NCBI RefSeq assembly: GCF_019145435.1
Contig: NZ_JAHSTS010000002.1
Location: 1,488,001 to 1,552,000 of the forward strand
Direction of reading: 5' to 3'
Length of the DNA stretch: 64,000 bases
Origin: Pseudomonas ekonensis
Lineage (GTDB): Bacteria > Pseudomonadota > Gammaproteobacteria > Pseudomonadales > Pseudomonadaceae
In this document: positions 50,979 through 60,460 of the stretch, one piece after another
Position numbering within the stretch: position 1 is the first letter of the stretch
Layout: every line of letters starts with the position of its first letter
Position numbers and translations under genes: made by a program
The notes under the pieces: model-generated
What the model saw: only the letters and a program-made list of their open reading frames with translations
What the model was told of the DNA's origin: nothing
The model's database searches: none

Positions 50979-51423
50979 GCGCGGCGATCAGCCCGGCAAG
51001 CCAAGGCTCGGCATCGGTTTCCGGGGTGACGCTTTCGCTGGCGTCCAGACGCAGCATCTCCTGCACCTCCCGCAGGCCCAGCTCGGCGAACAGTTCGCGC
51101 ATCTGCTCGCCGCCGCCGCAGAAGGTCTCGCCGTAGCTGGCGTCGCCCAGAGCGATCACCGCGCCGGGCAGACCGCGCCAGGCCGCCGGCAGTTGATCGC
51201 GCAGCGTCGAGTGCAGGGGTTGCAGGTTGTCCGGCAGCTCGCCCATGCCGGTGGTCGAGGTCACCGCCAGGAACGCCTGCGGGCCGAACGCCTGAAGGTC
51301 GGCCAGGTTCGCGCGCGGGTTGTAGAAGGTTTCAAGCCCCGCCGCGTTCATGAGGCTCTGGGCATGGCGGGCGACTTCTTCGGCGGTGCCGTAGACCGAA
51401 CCGGAGAGAATGGCGACTTTCAT
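50968..51423 (-). CDS. Flavodoxin (MioC-like)
   Basis: A 151-residue FMN-binding electron carrier. The phosphate loop SGSVYGTAEEVA at residues 7-18 and the flavin-flanking TSTTGMGELPDNL and ALGDASYGETFCGGG are clear. The ATG at 51423 gives the correct flavodoxin start MKVAIL; longer frames would run through the AT-rich promoter region. Its partner is unknown. It is convergent with the LysR gene and divergent from the LOV gene. Confidence 0.93.
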   Translation of the reverse strand: MKVAILSGSVYGTAEEVARHAQSLMNAAGLETFYNPRANLADLQAFGPQAFLAVTSTTGMGELPDNLQPLHSTLRDQLPAAWRGLPGAVIALGDASYGETFCGGGEQMRELFAELGLREVQEMLRLDASESVTPETDAEPWLAGLIAALKG

Positions 51424-51575
51424 CAATCTGATCCCGAAACTGAAAAATGAGCGGCGATAGTAACAGCCGGACGCACAACGCTGCGATTGGTTCTCAACAA
51501 GCGCTGATGGCCAGTAGACAGCGCCCGGCGATCTTCTAGAATGCGAGCGGTCGACAACCCTGAAAGGATTCAACC

Positions 51576-52052
51576 ATGATCAATGCCAACCTGCTGCAAA
51601 TGGTGATCAACGCGTCGAACGACGGTATCGTGGTGGCCGAACGCGAAGGCGAACAGGACAACATCCTGATCTACGTGAACCCGGCCTTCGAACGCCTGAC
51701 CGGTTACACCAGCGAAGAGATCCTTTACCAGGACTGCCGCTTCCTGCAGTCCGGCGACCGTGACCAGGACAACCTGGCGCTGATCCGCAACGCGCTCAGG
51801 GACGGCGGCTCGTGCCGCGAGATCCTGCGCAACTACCGCAAGGACGGCACGCCGTTCTACAACGAGCTGTCCCTGTCGACCGTCAAAGGCGCCGAAGACG
51901 GGCAGACGTATTTCGTCGGCGTGCAGAAGGATGTGACCGTTCAGGTCAAGGCGCAGCAGCGGGTGATCCAGCTGGAGGCCCAGGTGGCCGCACTGGAGGC
52001 CGAACTCGCCGCGCTGAAAGCGACGAACGGTTCAAACAAAGCGGCGAACTAA
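51576..52052 (+). CDS. Short LOV blue-light photoreceptor
   Basis: A 158-residue protein made of one PAS/LOV domain (about residues 10-120) and a C-terminal helix that is probably a coiled coil (RVIQLEAQVAALEAELAAL). The flavin signature YQDCRFLQSGDRDQ contains the photo-reactive cysteine at residue 54, and NPAFERLTGYTSEEI and NYRKDGTPFYNELSL are the other flavin-contacting segments. It closely resembles the short LOV proteins of P. putida (PpSB1-LOV). These form a flavin-cysteinyl adduct in blue light and have no effector domain, so they act on a partner; the LitR-type regulator two genes downstream is the likely one. The ATG at 51576 has AAAGGA seven bases upstream. Confidence 0.93.
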   Translation: MINANLLQMVINASNDGIVVAEREGEQDNILIYVNPAFERLTGYTSEEILYQDCRFLQSGDRDQDNLALIRNALRDGGSCREILRNYRKDGTPFYNELSLSTVKGAEDGQTYFVGVQKDVTVQVKAQQRVIQLEAQVAALEAELAALKATNGSNKAAN

Positions 52053-52054
52053 TG

Positions 52055-52079
52055 GTCATTAACTACAATCACCAATGAC
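52055..52079. promoter_or_regulatory. Inverted repeat in the AT-rich gap downstream of the LOV gene
   Basis: GTCATT (52055-52060) and AATGAC (52074-52079) are separated by 13 bases in a very AT-rich 54-base gap before the next gene. It could be an operator or promoter element for the 52107 gene. No match to a known site is claimed. Confidence 0.35.
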
Positions 52080-52106
52080 TTTGTAATTATTTATTTCGAG
52101 TTAGCC

Positions 52107-52712
52107 ATGCAACGCGACGCCCTCCTGACCCAGGATGAGCTGGATTTCATCCAGACCATGCAACACAACCCGCAACTGAACGTGCGGGATGCGACGTCGA
52201 GTCTCATGGTCAACGGCGGTTCGCAGATCCGCGACCTGCTCACGCGCCTGGCGGCCCATGAGCAGGTGACCATCCAGGCCAACTTCGAAAACCAGCAGAT
52301 GACCTTCCCTTTGCATCTGGTCGAGGATGAGTTCCACGCCCTGCACCTGCGCCTGGGCGTGCCGAGCATCTACGAGGACGGCCCGATGGTGCGTCCGTGG
52401 CGCCTGGCCCTGGAAGAGCCGGTGGCGTTGGAGAACGCCAAGGGGCAGCCGGGCATGCTCTGGGTGCACGAAGTCTCGCACAAGGGCGTCCTGCTCGAAG
52501 TGCGCAACAAGACCAAGCCGCCGAAGCACTTCGCCCTGTGGTTCAGCCCCTCCGGCTACGAGCGGATCTCACTGCGCGGCACCTTCGAGCGGGAAACCGA
52601 GCAAGGCTTCTACGCTTACGCGCTGAACCAGAGCGACGCCGACGAGACCGAACGCCTGCGCCAGTTCATCCTGCAGCAGCATCGTCTGTCGCACCCCGCC
52701 CTGCACACCTGA
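52107..52712 (+). CDS. Hypothetical protein, possibly flagellar-brake/PilZ-like
   Basis: A 201-residue cytoplasmic protein. The N-terminal half (FIQTMQHNPQLNVRDATSSL, VNGGSQIRDLLTRLAAHEQV, then ANFENQQMTFPLHLVEDE) resembles the YcgR-like N-terminal domain. The second half lacks a clear RxxxR/DxSxxG pair, though it contains GMLWVHEVSHKGVLLEV, where a PilZ domain would sit. I cannot call it as c-di-GMP-binding. It lies 54 bases after the LOV gene and is convergent with the LitR-type gene, with three bases between the stops, so it may be part of the light-response locus. Confidence 0.75.
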   Translation: MQRDALLTQDELDFIQTMQHNPQLNVRDATSSLMVNGGSQIRDLLTRLAAHEQVTIQANFENQQMTFPLHLVEDEFHALHLRLGVPSIYEDGPMVRPWRLALEEPVALENAKGQPGMLWVHEVSHKGVLLEVRNKTKPPKHFALWFSPSGYERISLRGTFERETEQGFYAYALNQSDADETERLRQFILQQHRLSHPALHT

Positions 52713-52715
52713 GGT

Positions 52716-53723
52716 TCAGGTATCCAGGTTCCCCGCCAGGAACCGCACCATCCGCTGACGCATGGTCGCGCCCTCGTTGCCCAGGCAACCGATGGACGAC
52801 CCCGCCAGGCTGTCCTGCGCCAGGTCCGCCGCGTCGCCGGCCAGCATCAATTGGCAATCCAGGCTCAAGGCCAGTCGGTTCAGGCGCCGCGGCAGCTCCG
52901 GCGACGGCGCGTGGTTGGAGAACAGCACCAGCGCCTGAGGCCTGATCTTTTCGCAGACCAGGGTCAACTCATCGAAGGGCTGCCCCGTGGTCAGCACCCG
53001 CACTCCCGCATCGCTGTCGCTGAGGAACAGCGCCGCCACCAGCAGCTCGAGCTCGCGGCACTGCCCGGCCAATGCGCTGACGATCACCTTGCGCGGCTGC
53101 GAACCGCGCAGCATGACGACACGCTGCAGCACCCGGGCCCGCAGGAAACCATCGAGGAACAGCCATTCGCTGGTCTGCCCGAACGCGTCCTGACGCTGCA
53201 GCATCTGCAGCCACAGCGGCATCAGGATCTCCTGGAACACCACGGGCAGCGCATAGGAAGAGAAGATCTGGCCGTAGACGCGGTCCAGCTCCTGATCGTC
53301 AAACGAGCTGACCGCCCGGCGCACCTGTTCTTGCCACTGCAGGTAATCGGTCTGCACCAGTTCGTCGGAGATGATGTGGGCCAACGCCTTTCTCGGCTCG
53401 GTCCTGGCCAGGATCTTGCCGACCTTGCTCACCGCCACGCCGCGGTCGATCCAGTCGACGATGCTGCGCACGCGCTCGATATCGGTCATGGAGTACAGGC
53501 GGTGCCCGCTTTCGGTGCGCGTCGGCTGGATCAGGCCGTAGCGTCGCTCCCACGCCCGCAGCGTGACCGGGTTGACGCCAGTCAGTCGAGCCACTTCTCG
53601 TATGGGGAACAGCTCTTCGCGCTCGAGCGCGTCAGAGGCCTGCGATGCAAGGCGAAGCTCGTTGATGACAGGCATTGGCGGGCGCACGTCCTTGTTGGCG
53701 TTGGCGGCAGAGTTGGATCCCAT
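52716..53723 (-). CDS. MerR-type regulator, class II LitR/PplR-like light-response regulator
   Basis: A 335-residue regulator. The MerR winged helix is FPIREVARLTGVNPVTLRAW followed by RYGLIQPTRTESGHRLYS. The C-terminal part has the helical and Rossmann-like layout of a cobalamin-binding photoreceptor, but the DxHxxG/SxL cobalamin motif is missing. That absence defines class II LitR proteins. In P. putida the class II members PplR1/PplR2 depend on a short LOV protein for light response; a LOV gene lies 664 bases away here. I chose the ATG at 53723 (AGAGG four bases upstream). It is divergent from the ABM gene and the fol run, which it may control. Confidence 0.85.
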   Translation of the reverse strand: MGSNSAANANKDVRPPMPVINELRLASQASDALEREELFPIREVARLTGVNPVTLRAWERRYGLIQPTRTESGHRLYSMTDIERVRSIVDWIDRGVAVSKVGKILARTEPRKALAHIISDELVQTDYLQWQEQVRRAVSSFDDQELDRVYGQIFSSYALPVVFQEILMPLWLQMLQRQDAFGQTSEWLFLDGFLRARVLQRVVMLRGSQPRKVIVSALAGQCRELELLVAALFLSDSDAGVRVLTTGQPFDELTLVCEKIRPQALVLFSNHAPSPELPRRLNRLALSLDCQLMLAGDAADLAQDSLAGSSIGCLGNEGATMRQRMVRFLAGNLDT

Positions 53724-53898
53724 TCTACCTCTGATGCCCGGTGCCGGTTCAAGCCGTGAACGGCGACGAATGTGGCTGGTTTTATCGGGGAAATCCGGAA
53801 TAATCCTTGCTTGTCGAAAAACGCGGCCCATCACCCCGGCGCCGCGTTCAGGCGTCGCCCCTATCCGGAGCGACGCATTTGCAATACGGAGATACAAA

Positions 53899-54468
53899 AT
53901 GTCTGCTTCCCCCGTCACGCTGATGGTCGCCCGCCGCGTCGCCGAAGGCCGTTATCAGGACTTGATGGCCTGGCTGCGCGAAGGCGAACAACTGGCCACC
54001 GACTTTCCCGGCTACTTGGGTTCCGGCGTGCTCGCCCCGCCGCCCGACGACAACGAATTCCAGATCATCTTCCGCTTCGTCGACGAACAGACGCTGCACG
54101 CCTGGGAGCACTCCGCGTCGCGCACCGCCTGGCTGGCCCGCGGCAGCGACCTGTTCGCCCATCCGAAGGAACACCGGGTCAGCGGCATCGAAGGCTGGTT
54201 CGGCGCCGCCGGACAACGGCCGCCGCGCTGGAAGCAAGCGGTGGCGATCTGGCTGGCGTTCTTTCCGGTGTCGCTGCTGTTCAATTTCGTGCTGGGCCCG
54301 TTGCTCGCCGACATGAGCCTGCTGCCGCGGGTGTTCGTCAGCACGCTGTGCCTGACGCCTTTGATGGTCTACTTCTTCATTCCGCTGTCGACAAGGCTGC
54401 TGGCCAACTGGCTGAACGGCACGCCAGCGCGCCGTGTGCCCGCCGCCCCCTCCACCCAGAACCCTTGA
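53899..54468 (+). CDS. Membrane protein with antibiotic-biosynthesis-monooxygenase (ABM) domain
   Basis: A 189-residue protein. Residues 1-95 form an ABM-type dimeric alpha-beta barrel (VTLMVARRVAEGRYQDLMAW, FPGYLGSGVLAPPPDD, FQIIFRFVDEQTLHAWEHS). Two C-terminal membrane helices follow (AVAIWLAFFPVSLLFNFVLG and VFVSTLCLTPLMVYFFIPLS). Function is unknown; ABM domains here are probably heme or small-molecule binding rather than truly antibiotic-related. The ATG at 53899 has GGAG seven bases upstream. It begins the rightward run ABM-folM-folE-folX, divergent from the LitR-like regulator. Confidence 0.85.
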   Translation: MSASPVTLMVARRVAEGRYQDLMAWLREGEQLATDFPGYLGSGVLAPPPDDNEFQIIFRFVDEQTLHAWEHSASRTAWLARGSDLFAHPKEHRVSGIEGWFGAAGQRPPRWKQAVAIWLAFFPVSLLFNFVLGPLLADMSLLPRVFVSTLCLTPLMVYFFIPLSTRLLANWLNGTPARRVPAAPSTQNP

Positions 54469-54571
54469 CGCACGGCGCAGGGGCGGACCGGCCCGCCCCT
54501 GCCGATCCATGCGTAGGTCTGCGCCCGCGCCGCTGTTATAGTTTTTGCTCTCCTCCCGACGCGAGCCGTTC

Positions 54572-55282
54572 ATGACCTCCACCTCCGCCCCGATCCTCAT
54601 CACCGGCGCCGGCCAGCGTGTCGGGCTGCATTGCGCGCAGCGCCTGCTCGAAGACGGCCACCGCGTCCTGTTCACCTACCGCACCGAACGCCCCGGCGTG
54701 CAGGCGCTGCGTGACCTGGGCGCCATCGGCCTGCAGGCGGACTTCTGCGACGAAGCCTCCATCCTGAGCTTCATCGCCGACCTCAAGACCCGCACCGACA
54801 GCCTGCGGGCCATCGTGCACAACGCCTCCGAATGGCTGGAGGAAAGCGACGCCCGCCAGGGCCAGGACTTCGCGCGGATGTTCGGCGTGCACATGCTCGC
54901 GCCGTACCTGATCAACCTGCACTGCGAGGAACTGCTGCGCAGGTCCAGCCCGGCCGACATCGTCCATGTCAGCGACGACGTGACCCGCCGGGGCAGCAGC
55001 AAGCACATCGGCTACTGCGCCACCAAGGCCGGCCTCGACAGCCTGACCCTGTCCTTCGCCGCCCGTTACGCGCCGGCCATCAAGGTCAACGGCATCGCGC
55101 CGGCCCTGCTATTGTTCAACCCGGACGACGACGCGGCGTACCGCGCCAAGGCACTGGCCAAATCCGCGCTGGGCATCGAGCCCGGCTGCGAGGTGGTCTA
55201 CCAGAGCCTGCGCTATCTGCTCGACAACCCCTACGTCACCGGCACCACCCTGACCGTCAACGGCGGGCGGCACGTCAAATAA
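54572..55282 (+). CDS. folM: Dihydromonapterin reductase (FolM)
   Basis: A 236-residue SDR-fold pterin reductase. ITGAGQRVGLHCAQRLLEDG binds NADPH. The family's IVHNASEWLEES, the catalytic GYCATKAGLDSLTLSFAARY and VNGIAPALL are present. In Pseudomonas, FolM with FolX converts dihydroneopterin phosphates to tetrahydromonapterin, the cofactor for phenylalanine hydroxylase. It is 104 bases after the ABM gene and 19 bases before folE. A possible -10 (TTATAGT) lies around 54535, so folM may also have its own promoter. Confidence 0.9.
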   Translation: MTSTSAPILITGAGQRVGLHCAQRLLEDGHRVLFTYRTERPGVQALRDLGAIGLQADFCDEASILSFIADLKTRTDSLRAIVHNASEWLEESDARQGQDFARMFGVHMLAPYLINLHCEELLRRSSPADIVHVSDDVTRRGSSKHIGYCATKAGLDSLTLSFAARYAPAIKVNGIAPALLLFNPDDDAAYRAKALAKSALGIEPGCEVVYQSLRYLLDNPYVTGTTLTVNGGRHVK

Positions 55283-55300
55283 GCGCCCGCGAGGATCACC

Positions 55301-55861
55301 ATGACGCCTTCCCTGTCCGGCCATTACCGCGAAATCCTCAAAGGCCTCGGCGAAGACCCCGACCGCGAGGGCCTGCTCGACACGCCCGAGCGTGCGGCCA
55401 AGGCCATGCAGTACCTGTGTCACGGTTACGGGCAAAGCGTCGAGGACGTCGTCGACGGTGCGCTGGCCGCCTCCGACACCGACGAGATGGTCATCGTGCC
55501 CGGCATCGAGCTGTACTCGCTGTGCGAACATCACCTGCTGCCCTTCATCGGCAAGGCCCATGTGGCTTATATTCCGACAGGCAGGGTGCTGGAGCCGTCG
55601 AAGGTCGCACGGCTGGTGGACATGTTCGCCCGCCGCCTGCAGATCCAGGAGAACCTCACCCGGCAGATCGCCGACGCCATCGAACAGGTCACCGCTGCCG
55701 CAGGGGTCGCGGTGGTCATCGAGGCCCGACACATGTGCATGATGATGCGCGGTGTCGAAAAACAGAATTCGACCATGAACACCTCGGTCATGCTCGGCGC
55801 CTTCCGCGAGTCGAGCAACACCCGCCAGGAGTTCCTGCAATTGATTGGACGGAGCACGTAA
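55301..55861 (+). CDS. folE: GTP cyclohydrolase I (FolE)
   Basis: A 186-residue enzyme, type IA, opening the pterin pathway by converting GTP to dihydroneopterin triphosphate. Zinc ligands are in [19 protein letters not shown] (Cys, His) and [16 protein letters not shown] (Cys). The GTP-site region [20 protein letters not shown] is complete. The ATG has GAGGA upstream, and the stop adjoins the folX start. This is likely a paralogue of the chromosomal main folE; in P. putida a folE copy is light-induced. Confidence 0.95.
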   Translation: MTPSLSGHYREILKGLGEDPDREGLLDTPERAAKAMQYLCHGYGQSVEDVVDGALAASDTDEMVIVPGIELYSLCEHHLLPFIGKAHVAYIPTGRVLEPSKVARLVDMFARRLQIQENLTRQIADAIEQVTAAAGVAVVIEARHMCMMMRGVEKQNSTMNTSVMLGAFRESSNTRQEFLQLIGRST

Positions 55862-56233
55862 ATGCCACAACTTCAGCCGGGAACGGCGCGCATCCGGGTC
55901 AAGGATCTGCGCCTGCGCACTTTCATCGGAATCAACGAGGACGAGATCCTCAACAAACAGGACGTGCTGATCAACCTGACCATCCTGTACGCCGCCCAGG
56001 AAGCGGTGCGCGACAACGACATCGACCATGCGCTCAACTACCGCACCATCACCAAGGCCATCATCGCCCACGTGGAAGGCAACCGCTTCGCCCTGCTGGA
56101 GCGCCTGACCCAGGAGCTGCTTGACCTGGTGATGGCCAACACGGCGGTGCAGTACGCCGAGGTCGAGGTCGACAAGCCCCATGCGCTGCGGTTCGCCGAA
56201 TCGGTGTCGATCACGCTCGCGGCAAGCCGTTAA
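55862..56233 (+). CDS. folX: Dihydroneopterin triphosphate 2'-epimerase (FolX)
   Basis: A 123-residue enzyme of the dihydroneopterin aldolase fold. [20 protein letters not shown] and [20 protein letters not shown] match FolX rather than FolB. It makes dihydromonapterin triphosphate. The ATG immediately follows the folE TAA. With folM and folE it encodes the whole monapterin branch. Confidence 0.93.
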   Translation: MPQLQPGTARIRVKDLRLRTFIGINEDEILNKQDVLINLTILYAAQEAVRDNDIDHALNYRTITKAIIAHVEGNRFALLERLTQELLDLVMANTAVQYAEVEVDKPHALRFAESVSITLAASR

Positions 56234-56256
56234 GCTTCAAGCTTCAAGCTTCAAGC
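56231..56256. repeat. Short tandem repeat (AGCTTCA)3 after folX
   Basis: Three exact seven-base units 'agcttca' run directly after the folX stop, and an inverse partner ('agcttggagcttgccgct') follows near 56300. The pair could form a long imperfect hairpin between folX and the DUF1244 gene. Confidence 0.6.
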
Positions 56257-56334
56257 GGTAAGCTAAGGGCCCCCTACCATTCAGAATCCTGCAGCTTGGA
56301 GCTTGCCGCTCTCAGCTGTCTCGCAGAGACGCCC

Positions 56335-56631
56335 ATGACCGAGCAACAACGCCTCGAACTCGAAGCCGCCGCCTTCCGCCGGCTGGTCGCCCACCTGGAC
56401 AGCCGCAAGGACGTGCAGAACATCGACCTGATGAACCTCGCCGGGTTCTGCCGCAACTGCCTGTCCAAGTGGTACAAGGCCGCCGCCGACGAGCGCCAGA
56501 TCGAGGTGAGCCTCGACGACGCCCGCGAAGTGGTTTACGGCATGCCGTACGCCGACTGGAAAGCTCACTATCAGCAAGAAGCCAGCGCCGAACAACAGGC
56601 GGCGTTCGCCAAAGGAAAACCCAATGAGTGA
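56335..56631 (+). CDS. DUF1244 family protein
   Basis: A 98-residue cytoplasmic protein. The stretch LDSRKDVQNIDLMNLAGFCRN and CLSKWYKAAADE, with VVYGMPYADWKAHYQ, is the conserved DUF1244 core with two invariant cysteines in FCRNC. Function is unknown. The ATG at 56335 fits the family's start. The stop overlaps the HopJ-type gene by eight bases. Confidence 0.85.
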   Translation: MTEQQRLELEAAAFRRLVAHLDSRKDVQNIDLMNLAGFCRNCLSKWYKAAADERQIEVSLDDAREVVYGMPYADWKAHYQQEASAEQQAAFAKGKPNE

Positions 56632-56962
56632 CCTGAACACCCTGCGCGCCAGCCTCAAGAGCGGCGAACACATCTTCGCCGACACCCTGGCGTTCATCGC
56701 CGCCGGCTACGATTACCGCCAGCAGGCCTTCAACAACGGCGGCGTGGAAAACGCAGCCGGGCAGAACGAAGGCTCGTGCAAGACCCTCGGCCTGGCGCTG
56801 CTGGAAGGCTTGAGCGACGAAGAGGCGCTGCTGGCGTTCGGCGAGCACTACCGTTCGGTGCTGGCCACCCCCGAAGGCAGCGACCACGCCAACATCCGCG
56901 CGCTGATCAAGCACGGCCTGGCCGGCGTGAAGTTCGAAGCCCAGCCCCTGACTCGCCGCTGA
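56624..56962 (+). CDS. HopJ-type protein (type III effector family name, likely housekeeping)
   Basis: A 112-residue protein of the HopJ family: LRASLKSGEHIFADTLAFIA, YRQQAFNNGGVENAAGQNEG, LLAFGEHYRSVLATPEGSDH. The family name comes from a P. syringae secreted protein, but homologues are found across non-pathogenic bacteria without type III secretion, and nothing here (no hrp box, no chaperone) supports secretion. It is co-translated with the DUF1244 gene. Confidence 0.88.
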   Translation: MSDLNTLRASLKSGEHIFADTLAFIAAGYDYRQQAFNNGGVENAAGQNEGSCKTLGLALLEGLSDEEALLAFGEHYRSVLATPEGSDHANIRALIKHGLAGVKFEAQPLTRR

Positions 56963-57020
56963 GCCCCGAAAAAACGCTGTCCCACAGAGAACAGTGTTTG
57001 CCGCAAAGTAGCGGGCACAA

Positions 57021-57046
57021 AAAAAACCGGCCAAAGCCGGTTTTTT
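57021..57046. terminator. Bidirectional terminator between the HopJ gene and trxB
   Basis: AAAAAACCGGC (57021-57031) pairs with GCCGGTTTTTT (57036-57046) around CAAA. The gene on each side reads toward it. Confidence 0.93.
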
Positions 57047-57059
57047 CGTTTCTGCGGTT

Positions 57060-58333
<1,274 letters not shown>

Positions 58334-59086
58334 ATGCCCGCCCCTGTCCTGTCCGGACCGCAATACCTGCGCGAAGGCCTGAAACTGGTCCTCAGCCCCG
58401 GCCTGCGCCTGTTCGTGCTGTTGCCGCTGGCGATCAACCTGGTGCTGTTCGTCGGATTGATCTACCTGGCCGGCCATCAGTTCAGCCTGTGGGTCGACTC
58501 CCTGATGCCGTCGCTGCCCGACTGGCTGGGCTTTCTCAGCTATATCCTGTGGCCCCTGTTCGTGGTGCTGGTGGCCCTGATGGTGTTCTTCACCTTCACG
58601 ATGCTGGCCAACGTCATCGCGGCGCCGTTCAACGGCTTCCTGGCGGAAAAGGTCGAAGTGGTGGTGCGCGGCACCGACGACTTCCCGGCCTTCAGCTGGG
58701 GCGAACTGATCGCCATGGTGCCGCGCACCCTGGCCCGGGAGATGCGCAAGCTCGGCTACTTCCTGCCCCGGGCGGCGGGGCTGTTCATCCTTTCGTTCAT
58801 CCCGGTGGTGAACATCGTCGCAGCGCCGCTGTGGCTGCTGTTCGGGGTGTGGATGATGGCGATCCAGTACATCGACTACCCGGCGGACAACCACAAGCTG
58901 GGCTGGAACGAAATGCTCGCCTGGCTGCGGCAGAAGCGTTGGCAGAGCATGAGCTTCGGCGGGGTCGTCTACCTGGCGCTGATGATTCCTTTGGTGAACA
59001 TCCTGATGATGCCGGCGGCCGTGGCCGGCGCGACGCTGTTCTGGGTGCGCGAGCGCGGTGCCGAGCGTCTGGCCACCCCTGCCTGA
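58334..59086 (+). CDS. cysZ: CysZ-family sulfate transporter
   Basis: A 250-residue inner-membrane protein. The CysZ signature includes [20 protein letters not shown] at the N-terminus, [17 protein letters not shown] in the middle, and [19 protein letters not shown]. Membrane segments are at about residues 25-48, 70-92, 140-170 and 205-235. It brings sulfate in for cysteine biosynthesis. Its neighbours are trxB (divergent) and the glycosyltransferase downstream. Confidence 0.93.
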   Translation: MPAPVLSGPQYLREGLKLVLSPGLRLFVLLPLAINLVLFVGLIYLAGHQFSLWVDSLMPSLPDWLGFLSYILWPLFVVLVALMVFFTFTMLANVIAAPFNGFLAEKVEVVVRGTDDFPAFSWGELIAMVPRTLAREMRKLGYFLPRAAGLFILSFIPVVNIVAAPLWLLFGVWMMAIQYIDYPADNHKLGWNEMLAWLRQKRWQSMSFGGVVYLALMIPLVNILMMPAAVAGATLFWVRERGAERLATPA

Positions 59087-59100
59087 GCCGGGCCCGGCCG

Positions 59101-59131
59101 GTCACAAATCCATCATCCGGGTGTCACAACC
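59101..59131 (+). promoter_or_regulatory. Pho-box-like direct repeats upstream of the glycosyltransferase gene
   Basis: GTCACA at 59101-59106 and again at 59123-59128 are exactly 22 bases (two helical turns, 2 x 11) apart, with CATCAT at 59111-59116 in the middle unit. Pho boxes are direct repeats on an 11-base period. The site lies just before the glycosyltransferase start, so PhoB control is plausible. Confidence 0.45.
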
Positions 59132-59160
59132 GCGACATGGCCCCAGCCGACACTGGGGCC

Positions 59161-60336
59161 ATGACGACAGCTCTGCACATCACCCTGATCAGCGAAACCT
59201 ACCCTCCCGAAATCAACGGGGTGGCCAATACCCTGGGTCGCCTGTGCGAAGGCCTGCGCGCGCGCGGGCACCGGGTGGAACTGGTGCGCCCGCGCCAGGG
59301 CGACGATCCCCAGCACAGCGCTGACGACGGGGTGCTGCTGTGCCGGGGCTGGCCGTTGCCGGGTTATCCCGGGCTGCAATGGGGACAGTCGTCGATGCAC
59401 AAGCTGCTGCGCCGCTGGAAACGCCAACGCCCGGACGTGCTGTACATCGCCACCGAAGGCCCGCTCGGGCTGTCGGCGCTGCGTGCGGCACGGCGCCTGG
59501 GGATCGCGGTGGTGAGCGGCTTCCACACCAATTTCCAGCAGTACACCCACCAGTACGGGTTCAGCCTGCTGACGCGGCTGCTGACCCATTACCTGCGATG
59601 GTTCCACAACCGCTCGGCGCTGACGCTGGTGCCCAGCGTCAGCCAGCGCCTGGAGCTGGAGCGCCGCCATTTCGACCGGCTGGCGCTGCTGTCGCGAGGG
59701 GTGGACAGCCAGTTGTTCCACCCGGCCAAACGCCTGGATGCCTTGCGTGCGCAGTGGGGCCTGGGCGAGCAGGACATCGCGGTGATTTACGTCGGAAGAC
59801 TGGCCGCCGAGAAAAACCTCGGCCTGCTGGGACGCAGCTTCGAACGGCTGCGCAGCACTTATCCGCAACGCCGAGCGAAGCTGATCGTGGTCGGCGACGG
59901 CCCGCTGCGCAACGCACTGGAAAAGCAACTGCCCGAGGCCATCTTCTGCGGCTCGCAACGCGGCGAAGCGCTGGCGGCGCACTATGCGTCGGGGGACATC
60001 TTTCTGTTCCCCAGCCTCACCGAAACCTTCGGCAACGTGGTGCTCGAAGCCTTGGCCTCAGGCCTGGGCGTGGTGGCTTACGATCAGGCTGCGGCGGCGC
60101 AGCACATCCGCCATGGCTACAACGGCGTGCTGGCGATGCCGGGCGACGAGGAGGCGTTCTGCGAGGCGGCGGCCTGGTTGCTGGAAGAGCGGGAAACCCT
60201 GCGTTCCGTGCGCCTGAATGCGCGTCAGCATGCCAGCCGTCAGGGCTGGGCGACCATCGTCGAGCAGTTCGAAGGGCATCTGCGCGGGGCGTGCGCCGCA
60301 GAGCATGCGGTGCCGAACGCGCAGACATTGCCCTGA
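59161..60336 (+). CDS. Glycosyltransferase family 4-type (likely sugar transfer to lipid)
   Basis: A 391-residue GT-B glycosyltransferase. N-terminal LISETYPPEINGVANTLGRL, then GFHTNFQQYTHQYG; the nucleotide-sugar site is in VIYVGRLAAEKNLGLLGRSF, LIVVGDGPLRNALE and FPSLTETFGNVVLEALASGL. Close in pattern to mannosyl/glucosyl-diacylglycerol enzymes, such as those that make phosphate-free lipids in phosphate starvation. The start is uncertain: ATGs at 59137 and 59161 both lie in one hairpin (59136-59163). PA0842 in P. aeruginosa, in a phospholipase C locus, is the nearest position match I recall. Confidence 0.85.
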   Translation: MTTALHITLISETYPPEINGVANTLGRLCEGLRARGHRVELVRPRQGDDPQHSADDGVLLCRGWPLPGYPGLQWGQSSMHKLLRRWKRQRPDVLYIATEGPLGLSALRAARRLGIAVVSGFHTNFQQYTHQYGFSLLTRLLTHYLRWFHNRSALTLVPSVSQRLELERRHFDRLALLSRGVDSQLFHPAKRLDALRAQWGLGEQDIAVIYVGRLAAEKNLGLLGRSFERLRSTYPQRRAKLIVVGDGPLRNALEKQLPEAIFCGSQRGEALAAHYASGDIFLFPSLTETFGNVVLEALASGLGVVAYDQAAAAQHIRHGYNGVLAMPGDEEAFCEAAAWLLEERETLRSVRLNARQHASRQGWATIVEQFEGHLRGACAAEHAVPNAQTLP

Positions 60337-60350
60337 TCCGGGCAGACCTC

Positions 60351-60456
60351 TTCGTCGGATCGCCGCCCGGCGCAAGCCCGCTCCCACAGGTCTCTCGGGT
60401 GCCCGGTGGCCACCGAGCCCGTTGCGGGAGCCCGCCTGCCGGCGCCAGTGAAGGCG
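60351..60456. repeat. Inverted REP pair (REPIN)
   Basis: 'cggcgcaagcccgctcccac' (about 60368-60387) faces 'ttgcgggagcccgcctgccg' (about 60422-60441). It sits between the convergent glycosyltransferase and oxidoreductase genes. Confidence 0.65.
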
Positions 60457-60460
60457 CCGC

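Noticed and set aside
56624..56962. Type III secretion effector
   Set aside because: The HopJ family name is historical; there is no hrp promoter, chaperone or secretion gene here, and homologues occur in bacteria without such systems.
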